A stretch of DNA of 64,000 nucleotides from Paractinoplanes aksuensis (lineage in GTDB: Bacteria; Actinomycetota; Actinomycetes; Mycobacteriales; Micromonosporaceae): NCBI RefSeq assembly GCF_024137025.1, contig NZ_JAMYJR010000007.1, forward strand, positions 1 to 64,000, given 5' to 3'. Positions 51,116 through 60,153 of this stretch are shown here, piece by piece. Under the pieces are notes generated by a model. That model was not told where the DNA came from. It worked only from the letters and a program-made list of their open reading frames with translations, and did no database searches. The position numbers and the translations under genes were made by a program. Position 1 is the stretch's first letter. Every line of letters begins with the position of its first letter.

Positions 51116-51745
51116 CTAGGTCCGGTGGGTGCGGTGGCGGCGTTCGATGTCCTGCTGGATCTCGGGGTCCCAGGCCGAGGCGTCCCAGTCGCGGGGCTGG
51201 ATCTCGACCGGTGGCAGCAGCGGGCGATGGAACGGCTGGGCCCCGGCCCCCGGCGGCTCGGCGCGGACCTCACCCGGGGTGTGCGGCTCGGCCAGCCAGC
51301 GCTGCAGCTTGGCCCGGCTGATCAGCACGCCGACGAGGAACAGCAGCGCACCGGTGGCCCGGCCGACGTGGAACACCGCCGAGGTGCTCGCGGTCAGGAA
51401 GACCGACAGCAGAAGGACAACAGACCCGCAGTACATGGCCCAGTTGCGGATCACCGTGCCCCGCCCGCCGTAGGTCTCGACGACCCGTTTTGTGAGCCGG
51501 GCCCACACGATGATCGACACACCCAGGGCCACCGACACGACCAACGACAGCACGATCACGAGCGGCCCGGCCGTGATCACCGCTTGCAGCAACGAGAACG
51601 CGGCGAACAGCAGCGTCAGCACCACCACCGCGCCGAGGGCGACCCGCCAGTGTCGCGGCGGCTGCGCCCCGGCAACCGGGCCGTTGTGGCACGGGTGGCC
51701 CTGGCCCGCGTGATCGAGCCGGGTGCCGCACCGGGGACAGTTCAT
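51116..51745 (-). CDS. Zinc-ribbon membrane protein
   Basis: A 209-aa protein. The N-terminal zinc ribbon has C3-x2-C6 and a later Cys/His pair (HPCHNG). About four transmembrane helices (~33-135) are followed by a Pro-rich cytoplasmic tail ending in a basic RRHRTHRT. The function is unknown. ATG 51745 has GGAGGT 8 nt upstream. Confidence 0.78.
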   Translation of the reverse strand: MNCPRCGTRLDHAGQGHPCHNGPVAGAQPPRHWRVALGAVVVLTLLFAAFSLLQAVITAGPLVIVLSLVVSVALGVSIIVWARLTKRVVETYGGRGTVIRNWAMYCGSVVLLLSVFLTASTSAVFHVGRATGALLFLVGVLISRAKLQRWLAEPHTPGEVRAEPPGAGAQPFHRPLLPPVEIQPRDWDASAWDPEIQQDIERRHRTHRT

Positions 51746-51820
51746 AGTGGACGACCTCCGTGCGTGACCGGGCTGCGACGGCACGTTGTCAAGGCGCCGC
51801 CGTCCTGGCGACCCCTTCGA

Positions 51821-52303
51821 TCAGGATCGATCGAGCCGAAGCAGCATGGTGTCGGAGTTGCCGACCCGGCCCACCATTGTGAAGCCGGCCCGTTCGTACA
51901 GCCGGCGGGCGGTGTTGCCGTCCTCGACGCTGAGGCTCAGCCCGGGCAGTCCACGCTGCCCGGCCGCGTCGATCACAGCAGCCAGCAGACTAGTGGCCAC
52001 ACCGCGCCCCCGGGCCGCAGGCAGCACGCCGAGGGTCAACTCGGGAGTGCTCTCGTCCACAAAGCCGTACCCGGCCCGCTCGGCCGGCAGCGCCCGCCCC
52101 CACACGGCACCGACCGGCGCACCGTCGATCAGGGCCAGCACACCCAGGTCACCGAGCGACGGAAACCCTTCGAGATAACGCCGCGCCATCTCATCGGCGC
52201 GGATCTCGTCGAGGGTGAAGCGCTCCGCCGACCAGTTGTAGGCCGCCAGCAGGATCTGCTCCAGAAAGAACACGTCGCGGGCGTCGGCCTCCCGTAGTTG
52301 CAT
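51821..52303 (-). CDS. GNAT-family N-acetyltransferase
   Basis: A 160-aa acetyltransferase with the motif LPAARGRGVATSLLAAVID and the C-terminal VEDGNTARRLYERAGFTMVG. It resembles small-molecule or amino-group acetyltransferases; the substrate is unknown. The ATG has TAGCTT (complement of 52310-52315) 6 nt upstream, giving a leaderless promoter arrangement. Confidence 0.9.
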   Translation of the reverse strand: MQLREADARDVFFLEQILLAAYNWSAERFTLDEIRADEMARRYLEGFPSLGDLGVLALIDGAPVGAVWGRALPAERAGYGFVDESTPELTLGVLPAARGRGVATSLLAAVIDAAGQRGLPGLSLSVEDGNTARRLYERAGFTMVGRVGNSDTMLLRLDRS

Positions 52304-52377
52304 CCGCCCAAGCTACCGGCCGGTCATCGGCCACCAACTGCCGCCCGGACAGCGGGACGGAGCTCTACTCTGCTGCT

Positions 52378-52671
52378 GTGATCGACGTTCAGGTGCGTAG
52401 CGAGAACGGAAGCATCCTCGAGCACGGAACCCATGGCATCGAGTGGACCCAGGACCTGATCGACCTGGACGCCGCGACCTTTCCGATGCTGGCCGGACTC
52501 TGCGCCTATCTCGACACCATCTTCAACCAGCGACAGGTCTATCAGTTGCTGGATGAACTACAGCGACTGCCGACCGGCGTGATCCCGGAGCCGGCCACGA
52601 CCGAGATCCAGCGGCTCGCCACGAAAGTCGGGGAAGGCCAGCACCTGTACCTGTGGTTCTGTGGCGACTGA
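52378..52671 (+). CDS. Small hypothetical protein
   Basis: A 97-aa acidic protein without membrane segment or known motif. The length and aromatic end (YLWFCGD) recall small immunity or adaptor-like proteins, but no family is recognised. The GTG start has TACTCT at 52366-52371, 6 nt upstream (leaderless). Codon bias is typical of the window, so it is likely real. Confidence 0.6.
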   Translation: MIDVQVRSENGSILEHGTHGIEWTQDLIDLDAATFPMLAGLCAYLDTIFNQRQVYQLLDELQRLPTGVIPEPATTEIQRLATKVGEGQHLYLWFCGD

Positions 52672-52687
52672 CGAGCTGAAGGCCAGG

Positions 52688-52995
52688 TCAGCTGCGGGTG
52701 TTGTCGTAGGTCAGGGTGGTGGTGAGGGCGCCGTCGGTGGTGGCGGCGAAGAACATCCGGTCCGTGTTGCCGTAGCTGGTGATAAGGCCTCGCCGACCTC
52801 GGCCGGGTCGGGGTGGGCCACCGTGCGGACGGCCCAGGCGGCCAGGACCTCGCACGCCGATGGCATGTCCACTGTGGTGGTCCAGGTGGCGGTGAACCCT
52901 GTCTCGGCCTTGCCGTCTCGGTGGATGCCGACCAGGATGCCGTCGCGGGTTTCCGTCCGGCCGGTCGCCGGCGAGGGGGGCGCATCGATCGACAT
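52688..52995 (-). pseudogene. Small protein gene with a frameshift
   Basis: From ATG 52995 (MSIDAPPSPATGRTETRDG) the frame is coding-like to about 52790. There the reading shifts by one base: the continuation LITSYGNTDRMFFAATTDG is coherent only in the next frame and ends at 52688. The intact product would be ~102 aa. Without correction the original frame becomes Pro/Ser-rich nonsense running across the window. Either a 1-bp deletion near 52784-52790 or a base error. Function unknown. Confidence 0.55.
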
Positions 52996-53027
52996 GCCCT
53001 CATGGTGCGCCGGGCGTGCAACAGGCC

Positions 53028-55457
53028 CTACCGGGCCAGCCACGGGCCGGTCACGCTGGCCGGGTTCGCGGCGACCTCGGCCGGGGTGCCCTGGGCGATG
53101 ATGCGGCCGCCGCCGGGGCCGCCGGTCGGGCCCATGTCGATGATGTGGTCGGCGGCGGCCAGCACGTCCAGGTCGTGGTCGATGACGACGATCGTGGCGC
53201 CGGCGTCGAGCAGGCGGTCGAAGACGCCGGCCAGGGTGCCGATGTCGACCGGGTGCAGGCCGGTCGAGGGCTCGTCGAGCACGTACAGCACGTTGCGCTG
53301 GCTGCTGCGCAGGCGGGCGGCGATGCGCAGGCGCTGGGACTCGCCGCCGGACAGGGACGGGGTGGGTTCGCCGAGGCGCAGGTAGTCGAGGCCGACGTCG
53401 AGGATCGGGCGCAGCGGGCGGACGATCGCGGGCACGTCGGCGAAGTGGTCGAGGGCCTCGCGGACGGTCATCGTGAGCACGTCGGCGATGGTGCGGTCGT
53501 CCACGCGTACGGAAAGGGTGTCGTCGTTGAATCTGGCGCCGTGACACGTGGGGCATTCGACGTTGATGTCGGGCAGATATTGCACGTCGAGGTCGATGGA
53601 GCCCAGGCCCAGGCAGGTCGGGCACTGGCCCTGCTTGGTGTTGAACGAGAAGTGGCCGGCGGCCCGGCCCGACGCGGCGGCGAAGTGGGCGCGGATCGCG
53701 TCGAAGGCGCCCGAGTACGTGCTGGGGGTGGACCGCGCGTTCAGGCCGATCGGGGTGGCGTCGATCTCGACCACCTGGCGCAGCGGGCCCAGGTCGAGCG
53801 ACTTCACGTGGGCCGGCAGCGGCTCGCCGGCCACCTGGGCCCGGGCCGCCGGCACCAGACTGTCGAGCACCAGTGCGGTCTTGCCCGCGCCGGACGGGCC
53901 GGCCACCCCGGTCAGCCGGTTGACCGGGAAGGAAGCGGTCACGCTGCGCAGGTTGTACAGCCGCTCGACGGCAATGTTGATCACCGAGTCGGTGGCCGGC
54001 CGCGGCGACCGTGAGACCGCGGGACGGCCGGCCAGGTACGGCCCGATGATCGACCGGGGGTCCCGCGTGACCGCGGACACCGGGCCCTGGGCCAGGATCG
54101 TTCCGCCCAGCCGGCCCGCCCCGGGTCCCATCTCGATGAGCCAGTCGGCGGTCCGGATCACGTCCAGGTCGTGTTCGACGATGACCACCGAGTTGCCGTT
54201 GGCGGCCAGCGCGTCGATCGTCCTCCACAGCCCTTCGACGTTGCTCGGGTGCAACCCGACCGACGGCTCGTCCAGCACGTAGAGCATGCCCGTGGTGTTC
54301 GTCCGCACGGTCGAGGTCAGCTCGATCCGCTGCCGCTCGCCGGTCGACAGCGTGGCCCCGGCCCGGTCGAGCCCCAGATAGCCGAGCCCCAGGTCGAGCA
54401 GCGGCTTGATCGACCCGGTCAGCTCCCCGATCAGCCCGGTGGTCAGGCGCGCCAGCTCGGCCGGGAAGGAAAGCCCGGCCGCGAAGTCGACCAGTTCGTC
54501 GAGGTCGAGCGCGCTGATCTCGGCCAGGTTCCGGCCGTCGAGCCGCGAGGTCAGCGCCTCGGGCCGCAGCCGGCTGCCGTCGCAGACCGGGCAGGTGTGC
54601 GAGTTCAGATACTTGCTGTTCCCGGACTTCTGGGCCGCGGTCACGGCATTGTCGTACGTGACATTGAGCCGGACCGGACGGCCGTCCCGCCCGGACACGG
54701 TGACCGTCTGTTTCACCGGCTCACCGGTCATGACCTGCTCTTTCTCGCGGCGCGAGAGTTTTCCGTACGGCACGTCGAGCCGAACCCCGAGCTCGCCCGC
54801 CGCGAACAGGCTGAGCCGCCGCCCGCCCACGTTCCAGGGCTGCACCGCCCCCTCGTTGATCGTCTTGCCGGGATCGGGCACGAGCGCTGCCGGGTCGACC
54901 TCGTAGACCGTGCCCAGTCCGGTGCAGCGCGGGCAGGCCCCGATCGAGTTGAAGGCGAACGTCTCGGCCCCCGGCGCCTCGAACCGGACGCCGCAGGTCG
55001 GGCACTGGATCTCCATGGCCTGGGTGGCGATCGACGGCGGCACTTCGTGCCCGTTGGGACAGCGGTGGGTGCCGAGCCGCGACATGGTCAGCCGCAGCAC
55101 GTTGAGCACCTCGCTCATCGTGCCGACGGTGCTGCGCGGCCCCGGCACGGGCGGGCGCTGGCGCAGGGCGAGGGCGGGCGGCAGGTTGTCGATGCGGTCG
55201 ACGTCGGGGCGCTCGGCCTGGATCAGGCGCCGGCGACTGTACGTACTCAAGCCCTCGAGAAACCGGTGCAGGCCCTCGGCGTAGAGCGTGCCCATGGCCA
55301 GCGACGTCTTGCCCGAGCCGGACACCCCGGCGATGACGACGGTGCGCCACAGCGGCACATCCACATCGAGGTCGCGCAGGGTGTTGTGCCGGATGCCCCG
55401 CGCCTGGATGGCCCGCGGCAGCGAGTCAGGCGGCGGCGGGATCTTGGAGGTGGCCAT
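53028..55457 (-). CDS. UvrA-like excinuclease paralogue (class III/DrrC type)
   Basis: An 809-aa tandem ABC ATPase. It has two Walker A motifs (GVSGSGKTS near 44-52 and GPSGAGKTA near 520), two signature motifs (STGERQR and SGGESQRLRIA) and zinc-module cysteines (CPTCG, CPRC, CPVC, CPTC). It is ~150 residues shorter than housekeeping UvrA (~950), as expected for paralogues that lack the UvrB-binding region and are linked to resistance to DNA-binding drugs. It is probably not the main repair UvrA. It follows the Bcr/CflA and methyltransferase genes only loosely. Confidence 0.92.
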   Translation of the reverse strand: MATSKIPPPPDSLPRAIQARGIRHNTLRDLDVDVPLWRTVVIAGVSGSGKTSLAMGTLYAEGLHRFLEGLSTYSRRRLIQAERPDVDRIDNLPPALALRQRPPVPGPRSTVGTMSEVLNVLRLTMSRLGTHRCPNGHEVPPSIATQAMEIQCPTCGVRFEAPGAETFAFNSIGACPRCTGLGTVYEVDPAALVPDPGKTINEGAVQPWNVGGRRLSLFAAGELGVRLDVPYGKLSRREKEQVMTGEPVKQTVTVSGRDGRPVRLNVTYDNAVTAAQKSGNSKYLNSHTCPVCDGSRLRPEALTSRLDGRNLAEISALDLDELVDFAAGLSFPAELARLTTGLIGELTGSIKPLLDLGLGYLGLDRAGATLSTGERQRIELTSTVRTNTTGMLYVLDEPSVGLHPSNVEGLWRTIDALAANGNSVVIVEHDLDVIRTADWLIEMGPGAGRLGGTILAQGPVSAVTRDPRSIIGPYLAGRPAVSRSPRPATDSVINIAVERLYNLRSVTASFPVNRLTGVAGPSGAGKTALVLDSLVPAARAQVAGEPLPAHVKSLDLGPLRQVVEIDATPIGLNARSTPSTYSGAFDAIRAHFAAASGRAAGHFSFNTKQGQCPTCLGLGSIDLDVQYLPDINVECPTCHGARFNDDTLSVRVDDRTIADVLTMTVREALDHFADVPAIVRPLRPILDVGLDYLRLGEPTPSLSGGESQRLRIAARLRSSQRNVLYVLDEPSTGLHPVDIGTLAGVFDRLLDAGATIVVIDHDLDVLAAADHIIDMGPTGGPGGGRIIAQGTPAEVAANPASVTGPWLAR

Positions 55458-55504
55458 GACTCCTCTTCATAGCCGCAATCGGCCGCCGATGGCTGTCACT
55501 TGCC

Positions 55505-56488
55505 TCACAGCCGGACGGCGAGCGCGAGAAAGCGGTCGTCGTCGTCCTCGTACCGCGACAGACTCCAGCCAGCGCCGTCGAGCAGCGAGGCGAGGTTGGC
55601 GGAATTCAGGGGCTCGTCGGCGGTCAGCGTGCGGCCGTGGCGGGCGGCCAGGGCGGCCCGGCCGCTCGGATGGAAGAGCACCAGCCGCCCGCCGGGCCGG
55701 GTCACCCGGGCCAGCTCGGCCAGGCCCGCCGCCGGGTCGGGCAGGTGGTGAACGAGACCGGCCGCGAAGACCACGGCCGCTGTCGCATCGGGCAGCGGCA
55801 ACCGCCGGGCGTCGGCCTGGATCAGGTCGGCCGAGCGGTCGCGCCCCTGGGCCCGGGCCTCGGCCAGCATGTTCCGCGTGCAGTCGAGCCCGAGCACCCG
55901 GCCGGTCGGGCCCACCGCCGCGGCCAGCGCCGGCAGCGCCCGCCCGGTGCCGCAACCGATGTCGAGGACCACGTCGCCCGGCTCCGGCTCGGCCGATTCG
56001 ACCGCCTCGGCGTACGCGGGCAGGTCGTCACCGAACTTCTTGTCCCAGCCCGCCGCCCGCGGGCCGAAGAAGGCCTGGCTCTCGGCCAGGTGCCAGCGCT
56101 CGGGGTCGGCCAGGCGCGGGTGCAGCTCGCGGATCACCGGCCACTGGGGATCGTTGTTGTCGATCACCACCTGGGCCCGCCGCTCACCCACCCCGGCCGG
56201 GCCGCGCGGGCCCGAGCGCAGATAGACGATCACCCGGTCGGCCGCCGGTTCGAGCACGTTCAGGGCCGAGTCGAGCACTCCCCCGGACGGCCCGGTGAGG
56301 CCGAGCACGGCGTCGACGTTCCAGGCGCGGGCCGAGGGCGGGAACGCCGCCGCCAGCCGCGCCGCGAACCTGGTGGCAGCGCCGTGATCGCCGCCGTCGA
56401 CGATGACGGTGAGCGGCGCGCGGGGCGTGAGGATCTCGGCCAGGAACGCCGTGACCTCGGTGACTCGCTGGGACACGCCCTCCAGCAT
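55505..56488 (-). CDS. SAM-dependent methyltransferase with N-terminal nucleoside-kinase-like extension
   Basis: A 327-aa protein. Residues ~1-150 look like the P-loop-kinase-type fold found in uridine-kinase-like proteins (VIVDGGDHGAATRFAARLAA) but without a complete Walker A. Residues ~160-327 are a class I methyltransferase (VLDIGCGTGRALPAL, then GLVHHLPDPAAGLAELARVTRPGG). The substrate is unknown. Start ATG 56488 is the most plausible of several; none has a good ribosome site. It is divergent from the molybdate operon. Confidence 0.8.
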   Translation of the reverse strand: MLEGVSQRVTEVTAFLAEILTPRAPLTVIVDGGDHGAATRFAARLAAAFPPSARAWNVDAVLGLTGPSGGVLDSALNVLEPAADRVIVYLRSGPRGPAGVGERRAQVVIDNNDPQWPVIRELHPRLADPERWHLAESQAFFGPRAAGWDKKFGDDLPAYAEAVESAEPEPGDVVLDIGCGTGRALPALAAAVGPTGRVLGLDCTRNMLAEARAQGRDRSADLIQADARRLPLPDATAAVVFAAGLVHHLPDPAAGLAELARVTRPGGRLVLFHPSGRAALAARHGRTLTADEPLNSANLASLLDGAGWSLSRYEDDDDRFLALAVRL

Positions 56489-56520
56489 GCCGTCGCGGAT
56501 GTGAGCTCGGCAACGGTTCC

Positions 56521-56560
56521 GCATCTGCGAGCCCGATCGGGTTCTCAGCCTCGCAGATGC
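56521..56560. promoter_or_regulatory. Perfect inverted repeat in the mod operon promoter
   Basis: GCATCTGCGAG (56521-56531) and CTCGCAGATGC (56550-56560) form a perfect 11-bp inverted repeat with an 18-nt spacer. It lies immediately before the candidate -10 TATGGT (56566-56571) of the regulator-modABC operon and close to the divergent methyltransferase start. It is a likely operator for the HTH-TOBE regulator. Confidence 0.7.
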
Positions 56561-56578
56561 AGGCCTATGGTGATCCCT

Positions 56579-56977
56579 GTGACGACATACCGCATCGGCG
56601 AGGCGGCCGAGCTGCTCGGCGTCAGCGTCGACACTGTCCGGCGCTGGGTCGACGCGGGCCGGCTCGCGGCCGATCGCGACGAGCACGGCCATCGGCACAT
56701 CGCCGGGGCCGGCCTGGCCGCGTTCGCCCGTTCGATCGCCGACGAGCCCGATCCGGGCATCGGCCGTTCGTCGGCCCGCAACCGGTTGCGCGGCATCGTC
56801 ACCGCGATCGCCCGCGACTCAGTCATGGCTCAGGTCGACATCCAGGCCGGCCCGTTCCGGGTCGTGTCGCTGATGAGCCGCGAGGCGGTCGACGAGCTGG
56901 GGCTCGAGGTGGGTTCGACGGCAGTGGCCGTGATCAAGTCGACGACGGTGGTCGTGGAGCGAGGGGACGACAGATGA
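56579..56977 (+). CDS. HTH-TOBE molybdate-responsive regulator
   Basis: A 132-aa protein with an N-terminal excisionase/MerR-type helix-turn-helix (~1-50; YRIGEAAELLGVSVDTVRRWVDAGRL) and a C-terminal mono-TOBE/Mop domain (~70-132; SARNRLRGIVTAI...SREAVDELGLEVGS) that binds molybdate or tungstate. It should sense oxyanion and control the modABC genes it overlaps by 4 nt. GTG 56579 has TATGGT 7 nt upstream and no ribosome site; ATG 56567 is an alternative start. Confidence 0.9.
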   Translation: MTTYRIGEAAELLGVSVDTVRRWVDAGRLAADRDEHGHRHIAGAGLAAFARSIADEPDPGIGRSSARNRLRGIVTAIARDSVMAQVDIQAGPFRVVSLMSREAVDELGLEVGSTAVAVIKSTTVVVERGDDR

Positions 56978-57759
56978 AGCGCGCGCTCATCGGTTTGGCG
57001 CTGGTCGCCACACTCGCCGCCTGTGGCGGCGAGGCGAGCAACGACGGCGGCCCGTCGAGCGGGGGCAGCGCCGCCGCCGGCGCCACCGGCTCGCTGACGG
57101 TGCTGGCCGCGGCGTCGCTGACCGAGTCGTTCAACCAGATCAAAGAAGACTTCCAGGCCCAGAACCCCAACGTCCAGGTCGTCATCTCGTACGGCGGAAG
57201 TTCGGGTCTGGCCCAGCAGATCACCTCGGGGGCGCCGGCCGACGTGTTCGCCGCGGCCAGCCCGGCCACCATGAAGACGGTGGTCGACGCGGGCGACGCC
57301 AACGGCGAGCCCACCGTGTTCGTCAAGAACCAGCTGGTGATCGCCACCGCCAAGGGCAACCCCGAGGGCATCAAGGCGCTGGCCGACCTCGAGAACACCG
57401 ACCTCAAGGTCGCGCTGTGCGCCGAGCAGGTGCCGTGCGGGTCCGCGGCCAAGAAGGCGATCGAGGCGGCCGGGGTCGGCATCAAGCCGGTCACCCTCGA
57501 GCAGGACGTGAAGGCCGCACTGTCCAAGGTGAAGCTGGGCGAGGTCGACGCCGCGCTGGTCTACCGCACGGACGCCAAGGCGGCCTCGGCCGACGTCGAC
57601 GGCGTCGAGTTCCCGGAATCGGCGGGCGCGATCAACGACTACCCGATCGTCACCCTCAAGAACGCGCCCAACCCGTCGGCCGCGACCGCGTTCGTCGCGT
57701 TCGTGCAGTCCGAGCCCGAGCTGAGGATCCTCACCGACGCAGGGTTCCAGAAGCCCTGA
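56974..57759 (+). CDS. modA: Molybdate-binding lipoprotein of ABC transporter
   Basis: A 261-aa type II periplasmic-binding lipoprotein. The lipobox LAAC places the lipidated Cys at 17. The mature N-terminal signature LTVLAAASLTESFNQI and GGSSGLAQQITSGAPADVF are typical ModA anion-binding loops. It captures molybdate (or tungstate) for ModBC. Its ATG overlaps the regulator stop (ATGA) and its TGA overlaps the unusual CTG start of modB. Confidence 0.95.
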   Translation: MKRALIGLALVATLAACGGEASNDGGPSSGGSAAAGATGSLTVLAAASLTESFNQIKEDFQAQNPNVQVVISYGGSSGLAQQITSGAPADVFAAASPATMKTVVDAGDANGEPTVFVKNQLVIATAKGNPEGIKALADLENTDLKVALCAEQVPCGSAAKKAIEAAGVGIKPVTLEQDVKAALSKVKLGEVDAALVYRTDAKAASADVDGVEFPESAGAINDYPIVTLKNAPNPSAATAFVAFVQSEPELRILTDAGFQKP

Positions 57760-58538
57760 ACAAGTTCCGCATCCCGCTCGCGCTGGCCGTTCCGGCCGCG
57801 ATCGGCCTGACGTTCCTGATCCTGCCCCTGGCCGGGCTGCTGATCCGGGCGCCGTGGGCGACGCTGCCGGAACGCCTGACCGAGCCGGGCATCCTGGCCG
57901 CGCTGCGCCTGTCGCTGCTGACCGCGAGCCTGGCCACGGTGGTGTGCCTGATTCTCGGCGTACCTCTGGCCTGGGTTCTGGCCCGCACCGACTTTCCGGG
58001 CCGGCGGCTGGTGCGGGCGCTGGTGACCGTGCCGCTGGTGCTGCCGCCGGTGGTGGGCGGGGTGGCGCTGCTGCTCGTCTTCGGCCGGCGCGGGCTGGTG
58101 GGCGGCTGGCTCGACCAGAACTTCGGGGTCAGCCTGCCCTTCACCACGGCCGGGGTGGTCGTGGCCGAGGCCTTCGTGGCCATGCCGTTCCTGGTCATCG
58201 CCGTCGAGGGGGCGCTGCGCGGGGCCGACGCCCGCTACGAGGAGGCGGCGGCCACGCTCGGCGCGACCCGGTGGACGGCGTTCCGTCGGGTCACGTTGCC
58301 GCTGATCGCGCCCGGGGTGGCGGCCGGGGCGGTGCTGTGCTGGGCCCGCGCGCTGGGCGAGTTCGGTGCGACGATCACCTTTGCCGGCAACTTCCCCGGC
58401 CGTACGCAGACCATGCCGCTCGCCGTCTATCTCGCGCTCGAACAGGACGTGGACGCGGCCATCGTGCTCAGCCTCGTGCTGCTGGCCGTGTCGGTGGGCA
58501 TCCTGGCCGCCCTGCGCGACAAGTGGGTGGCGGCATGA
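57756..58538 (+). CDS. modB: Molybdate ABC transporter permease, apparent CTG start
   Basis: A 260-aa permease with about five or six helices and the EAA loop (YEEAAATLGATRWTAFRRVTLPLIAPG) of molybdate/sulfate permeases. It is the membrane channel for ModA/ModC. No ATG, GTG or TTG occurs in this frame between upstream sequence and the first helix. The only reasonable initiator is CTG 57756, which forms a 4-nt CTGA overlap with the modA stop, mirroring the ATGA junctions elsewhere in the operon. A sequencing error at the start is the alternative. Confidence 0.88.
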   Translation: MNKFRIPLALAVPAAIGLTFLILPLAGLLIRAPWATLPERLTEPGILAALRLSLLTASLATVVCLILGVPLAWVLARTDFPGRRLVRALVTVPLVLPPVVGGVALLLVFGRRGLVGGWLDQNFGVSLPFTTAGVVVAEAFVAMPFLVIAVEGALRGADARYEEAAATLGATRWTAFRRVTLPLIAPGVAAGAVLCWARALGEFGATITFAGNFPGRTQTMPLAVYLALEQDVDAAIVLSLVLLAVSVGILAALRDKWVAA

Positions 58539-59569
58539 CCCTGTCCTCCTCGATCAAGATCAAACGGGGCGACTTCACCCTCGACATCGAGCTGACCGCC
58601 GCCCCGGGCGAGGTGGTGGCGCTGCTGGGCCCGAACGGCGCCGGCAAGACCACGGCGTTGCGCGCGCTGGCCGGTCTGCTGCCGCTCGACGACGGCCGGA
58701 TCGACCTGGACGGCATCCGCCTCGACCAGCTCGCCCCCGAGCAGCGGCGCATCGGCGTGGTCTTCCAGGACTACCTGCTGTTCCCGCACCTGACCGCGCT
58801 CGACAACGTCGCCTTCGGACCACGCTGCCACGGCGTGCCGCGGGCCGAGGCCCGGCAACAGGCCCAGGGATGGCTGGCCCGGGTGGGTCTGGCCGAGCAC
58901 GTACGCAAGAAGCCCCGTCAACTCTCGGGCGGTCAGGCCCAGCGGGTGGCGCTGGCCCGGGCGCTGGCCGGCGAGCCTCGCATGTTGCTGCTCGACGAGC
59001 CGCTGGCCGCGCTGGACGCCCGCACCCGCCTCGACACCCGGGCCCAGCTGCGCGGCCACCTGACGGCCTTCGGAGGCGCGACGATCCTGGTCACCCACGA
59101 CCCGCTCGACGCCCTGATGCTGGCCGACCGACTGGTCATCATCGAGGACGGCCGGGTCGTGCAGACCGGCGACGCCGCCACCATCACGGCCCAGCCCCGC
59201 ACCGACTACGTGGCCCGCCTGGTCGGCCTGAACCTCTACCGCGGCCACGCCTCGGGTTCGACCGTGCGGCTGCCCGGCGGTTTCGACCTGGTGACCGCGG
59301 CCGAGGAGTCGGGCGAGGTCTTCGTGGCGTTCCCGCCGTCGGCGGTGGCCCTCTATCCGAGCCGCCCCGACGGCAGCCCCCGCAACACCTGGCCGGCCAC
59401 GGTGTCCACCGTCTCGCGCCAGGGCGACGCGCTGCGCATCGAGCTGGGCGGCCCGATCCCGGTGGCGGCCGACGTCACGCCGGCCGCCGCCGTCCACCTC
59501 GGACTGGAACCGGGCCGCGAGCTCTGGGCCACGGTCAAGGCAACCGAGGTCCGCTCCTACCGCGCCTGA
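58535..59569 (+). CDS. modC: Molybdate ABC transporter ATP-binding protein
   Basis: A 344-aa ATPase: Walker A GPNGAGKTT, Q loop VVFQDY, signature LSGGQAQR, Walker B MLLLDEP, H loop VTHD. A C-terminal TOBE/Mop-like domain (~265-344) may give regulation by bound molybdate. It energises ModB. Its ATG overlaps the modB stop by 4 nt. It converges with the next gene, leaving only one base between stop codons, so no separate terminator fits between them. Confidence 0.94.
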   Translation: MTLSSSIKIKRGDFTLDIELTAAPGEVVALLGPNGAGKTTALRALAGLLPLDDGRIDLDGIRLDQLAPEQRRIGVVFQDYLLFPHLTALDNVAFGPRCHGVPRAEARQQAQGWLARVGLAEHVRKKPRQLSGGQAQRVALARALAGEPRMLLLDEPLAALDARTRLDTRAQLRGHLTAFGGATILVTHDPLDALMLADRLVIIEDGRVVQTGDAATITAQPRTDYVARLVGLNLYRGHASGSTVRLPGGFDLVTAAEESGEVFVAFPPSAVALYPSRPDGSPRNTWPATVSTVSRQGDALRIELGGPIPVAADVTPAAAVHLGLEPGRELWATVKATEVRSYRA

Positions 59570-59570
59570 G

Positions 59571-60134
59571 TCATTCGAGACCGTCCCGCGAGATCGGCGG
59601 GCCGACCCGGAAGCCCCGGAAGGTGACCTCGAGCCCGGCCCGCTGCGGCGAGCAGCACATGACCCCCACGTCGACCGTCCCGGGCAGGTCCAGGTGGCCC
59701 AGCCGCACCAGATCCCACCCGCCGTTCCCGTCCCCACGGTGCACGCACACCGCCGACCCGAAGCGCGTCAGCCGGAGCGTGACCTCGCTGTGCCCTTGCG
59801 GGACCGGCGCCACCGACAGATCGGAGAAATCCCGGGTGAGTACGGTGCTCAGCTGCACCGCGCCCGACGTGACCTCGAGCCCGGTCTTGAGCCAGGTGCG
59901 CTCGTCGGCCCGCAGCATCAGACCCGCCTGGTCGAACAGGGCCGCATGCCCGGCCGCGACCACCACCTCGGCCGTGAAGTCGCCCGTCACCGGCCGGTGG
60001 TAGAAGTGCCCGTTGTCGGTGACGTACCCGTAGAAGGTGGTGCGCCAGAAATCCGTCTCGAGCCCGGTCACCGCCCGGATCCGACCGCCCTCGTCCGTCC
60101 ACTGAGGTGGCTCGTTGAGCCAGACCATCGACAT
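59571..60134 (-). CDS. DUF1349-family protein
   Basis: A 187-aa cytoplasmic beta-sandwich protein of the DUF1349 group (concanavalin-like fold), with FWRTTFYGYVTDNGHFYHRPV and AGLMLRADERTWLKTGLE typical of the family. Such proteins are sometimes annotated as regulators of enolase expression, without firm support. ATG 60134 is preferred: TAGACT (complement of 60141-60146) is 6 nt upstream (leaderless). Confidence 0.85.
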   Translation of the reverse strand: MSMVWLNEPPQWTDEGGRIRAVTGLETDFWRTTFYGYVTDNGHFYHRPVTGDFTAEVVVAAGHAALFDQAGLMLRADERTWLKTGLEVTSGAVQLSTVLTRDFSDLSVAPVPQGHSEVTLRLTRFGSAVCVHRGDGNGGWDLVRLGHLDLPGTVDVGVMCCSPQRAGLEVTFRGFRVGPPISRDGLE

Positions 60135-60153
60135 CACGCCAGTCTAGGTACCG

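Noticed and set aside
53028..55457. Calling the UvrA-like gene the housekeeping uvrA
   Set aside because: It is ~150 residues short and has no uvrB or uvrC nearby; it matches the drug-resistance-type paralogues.
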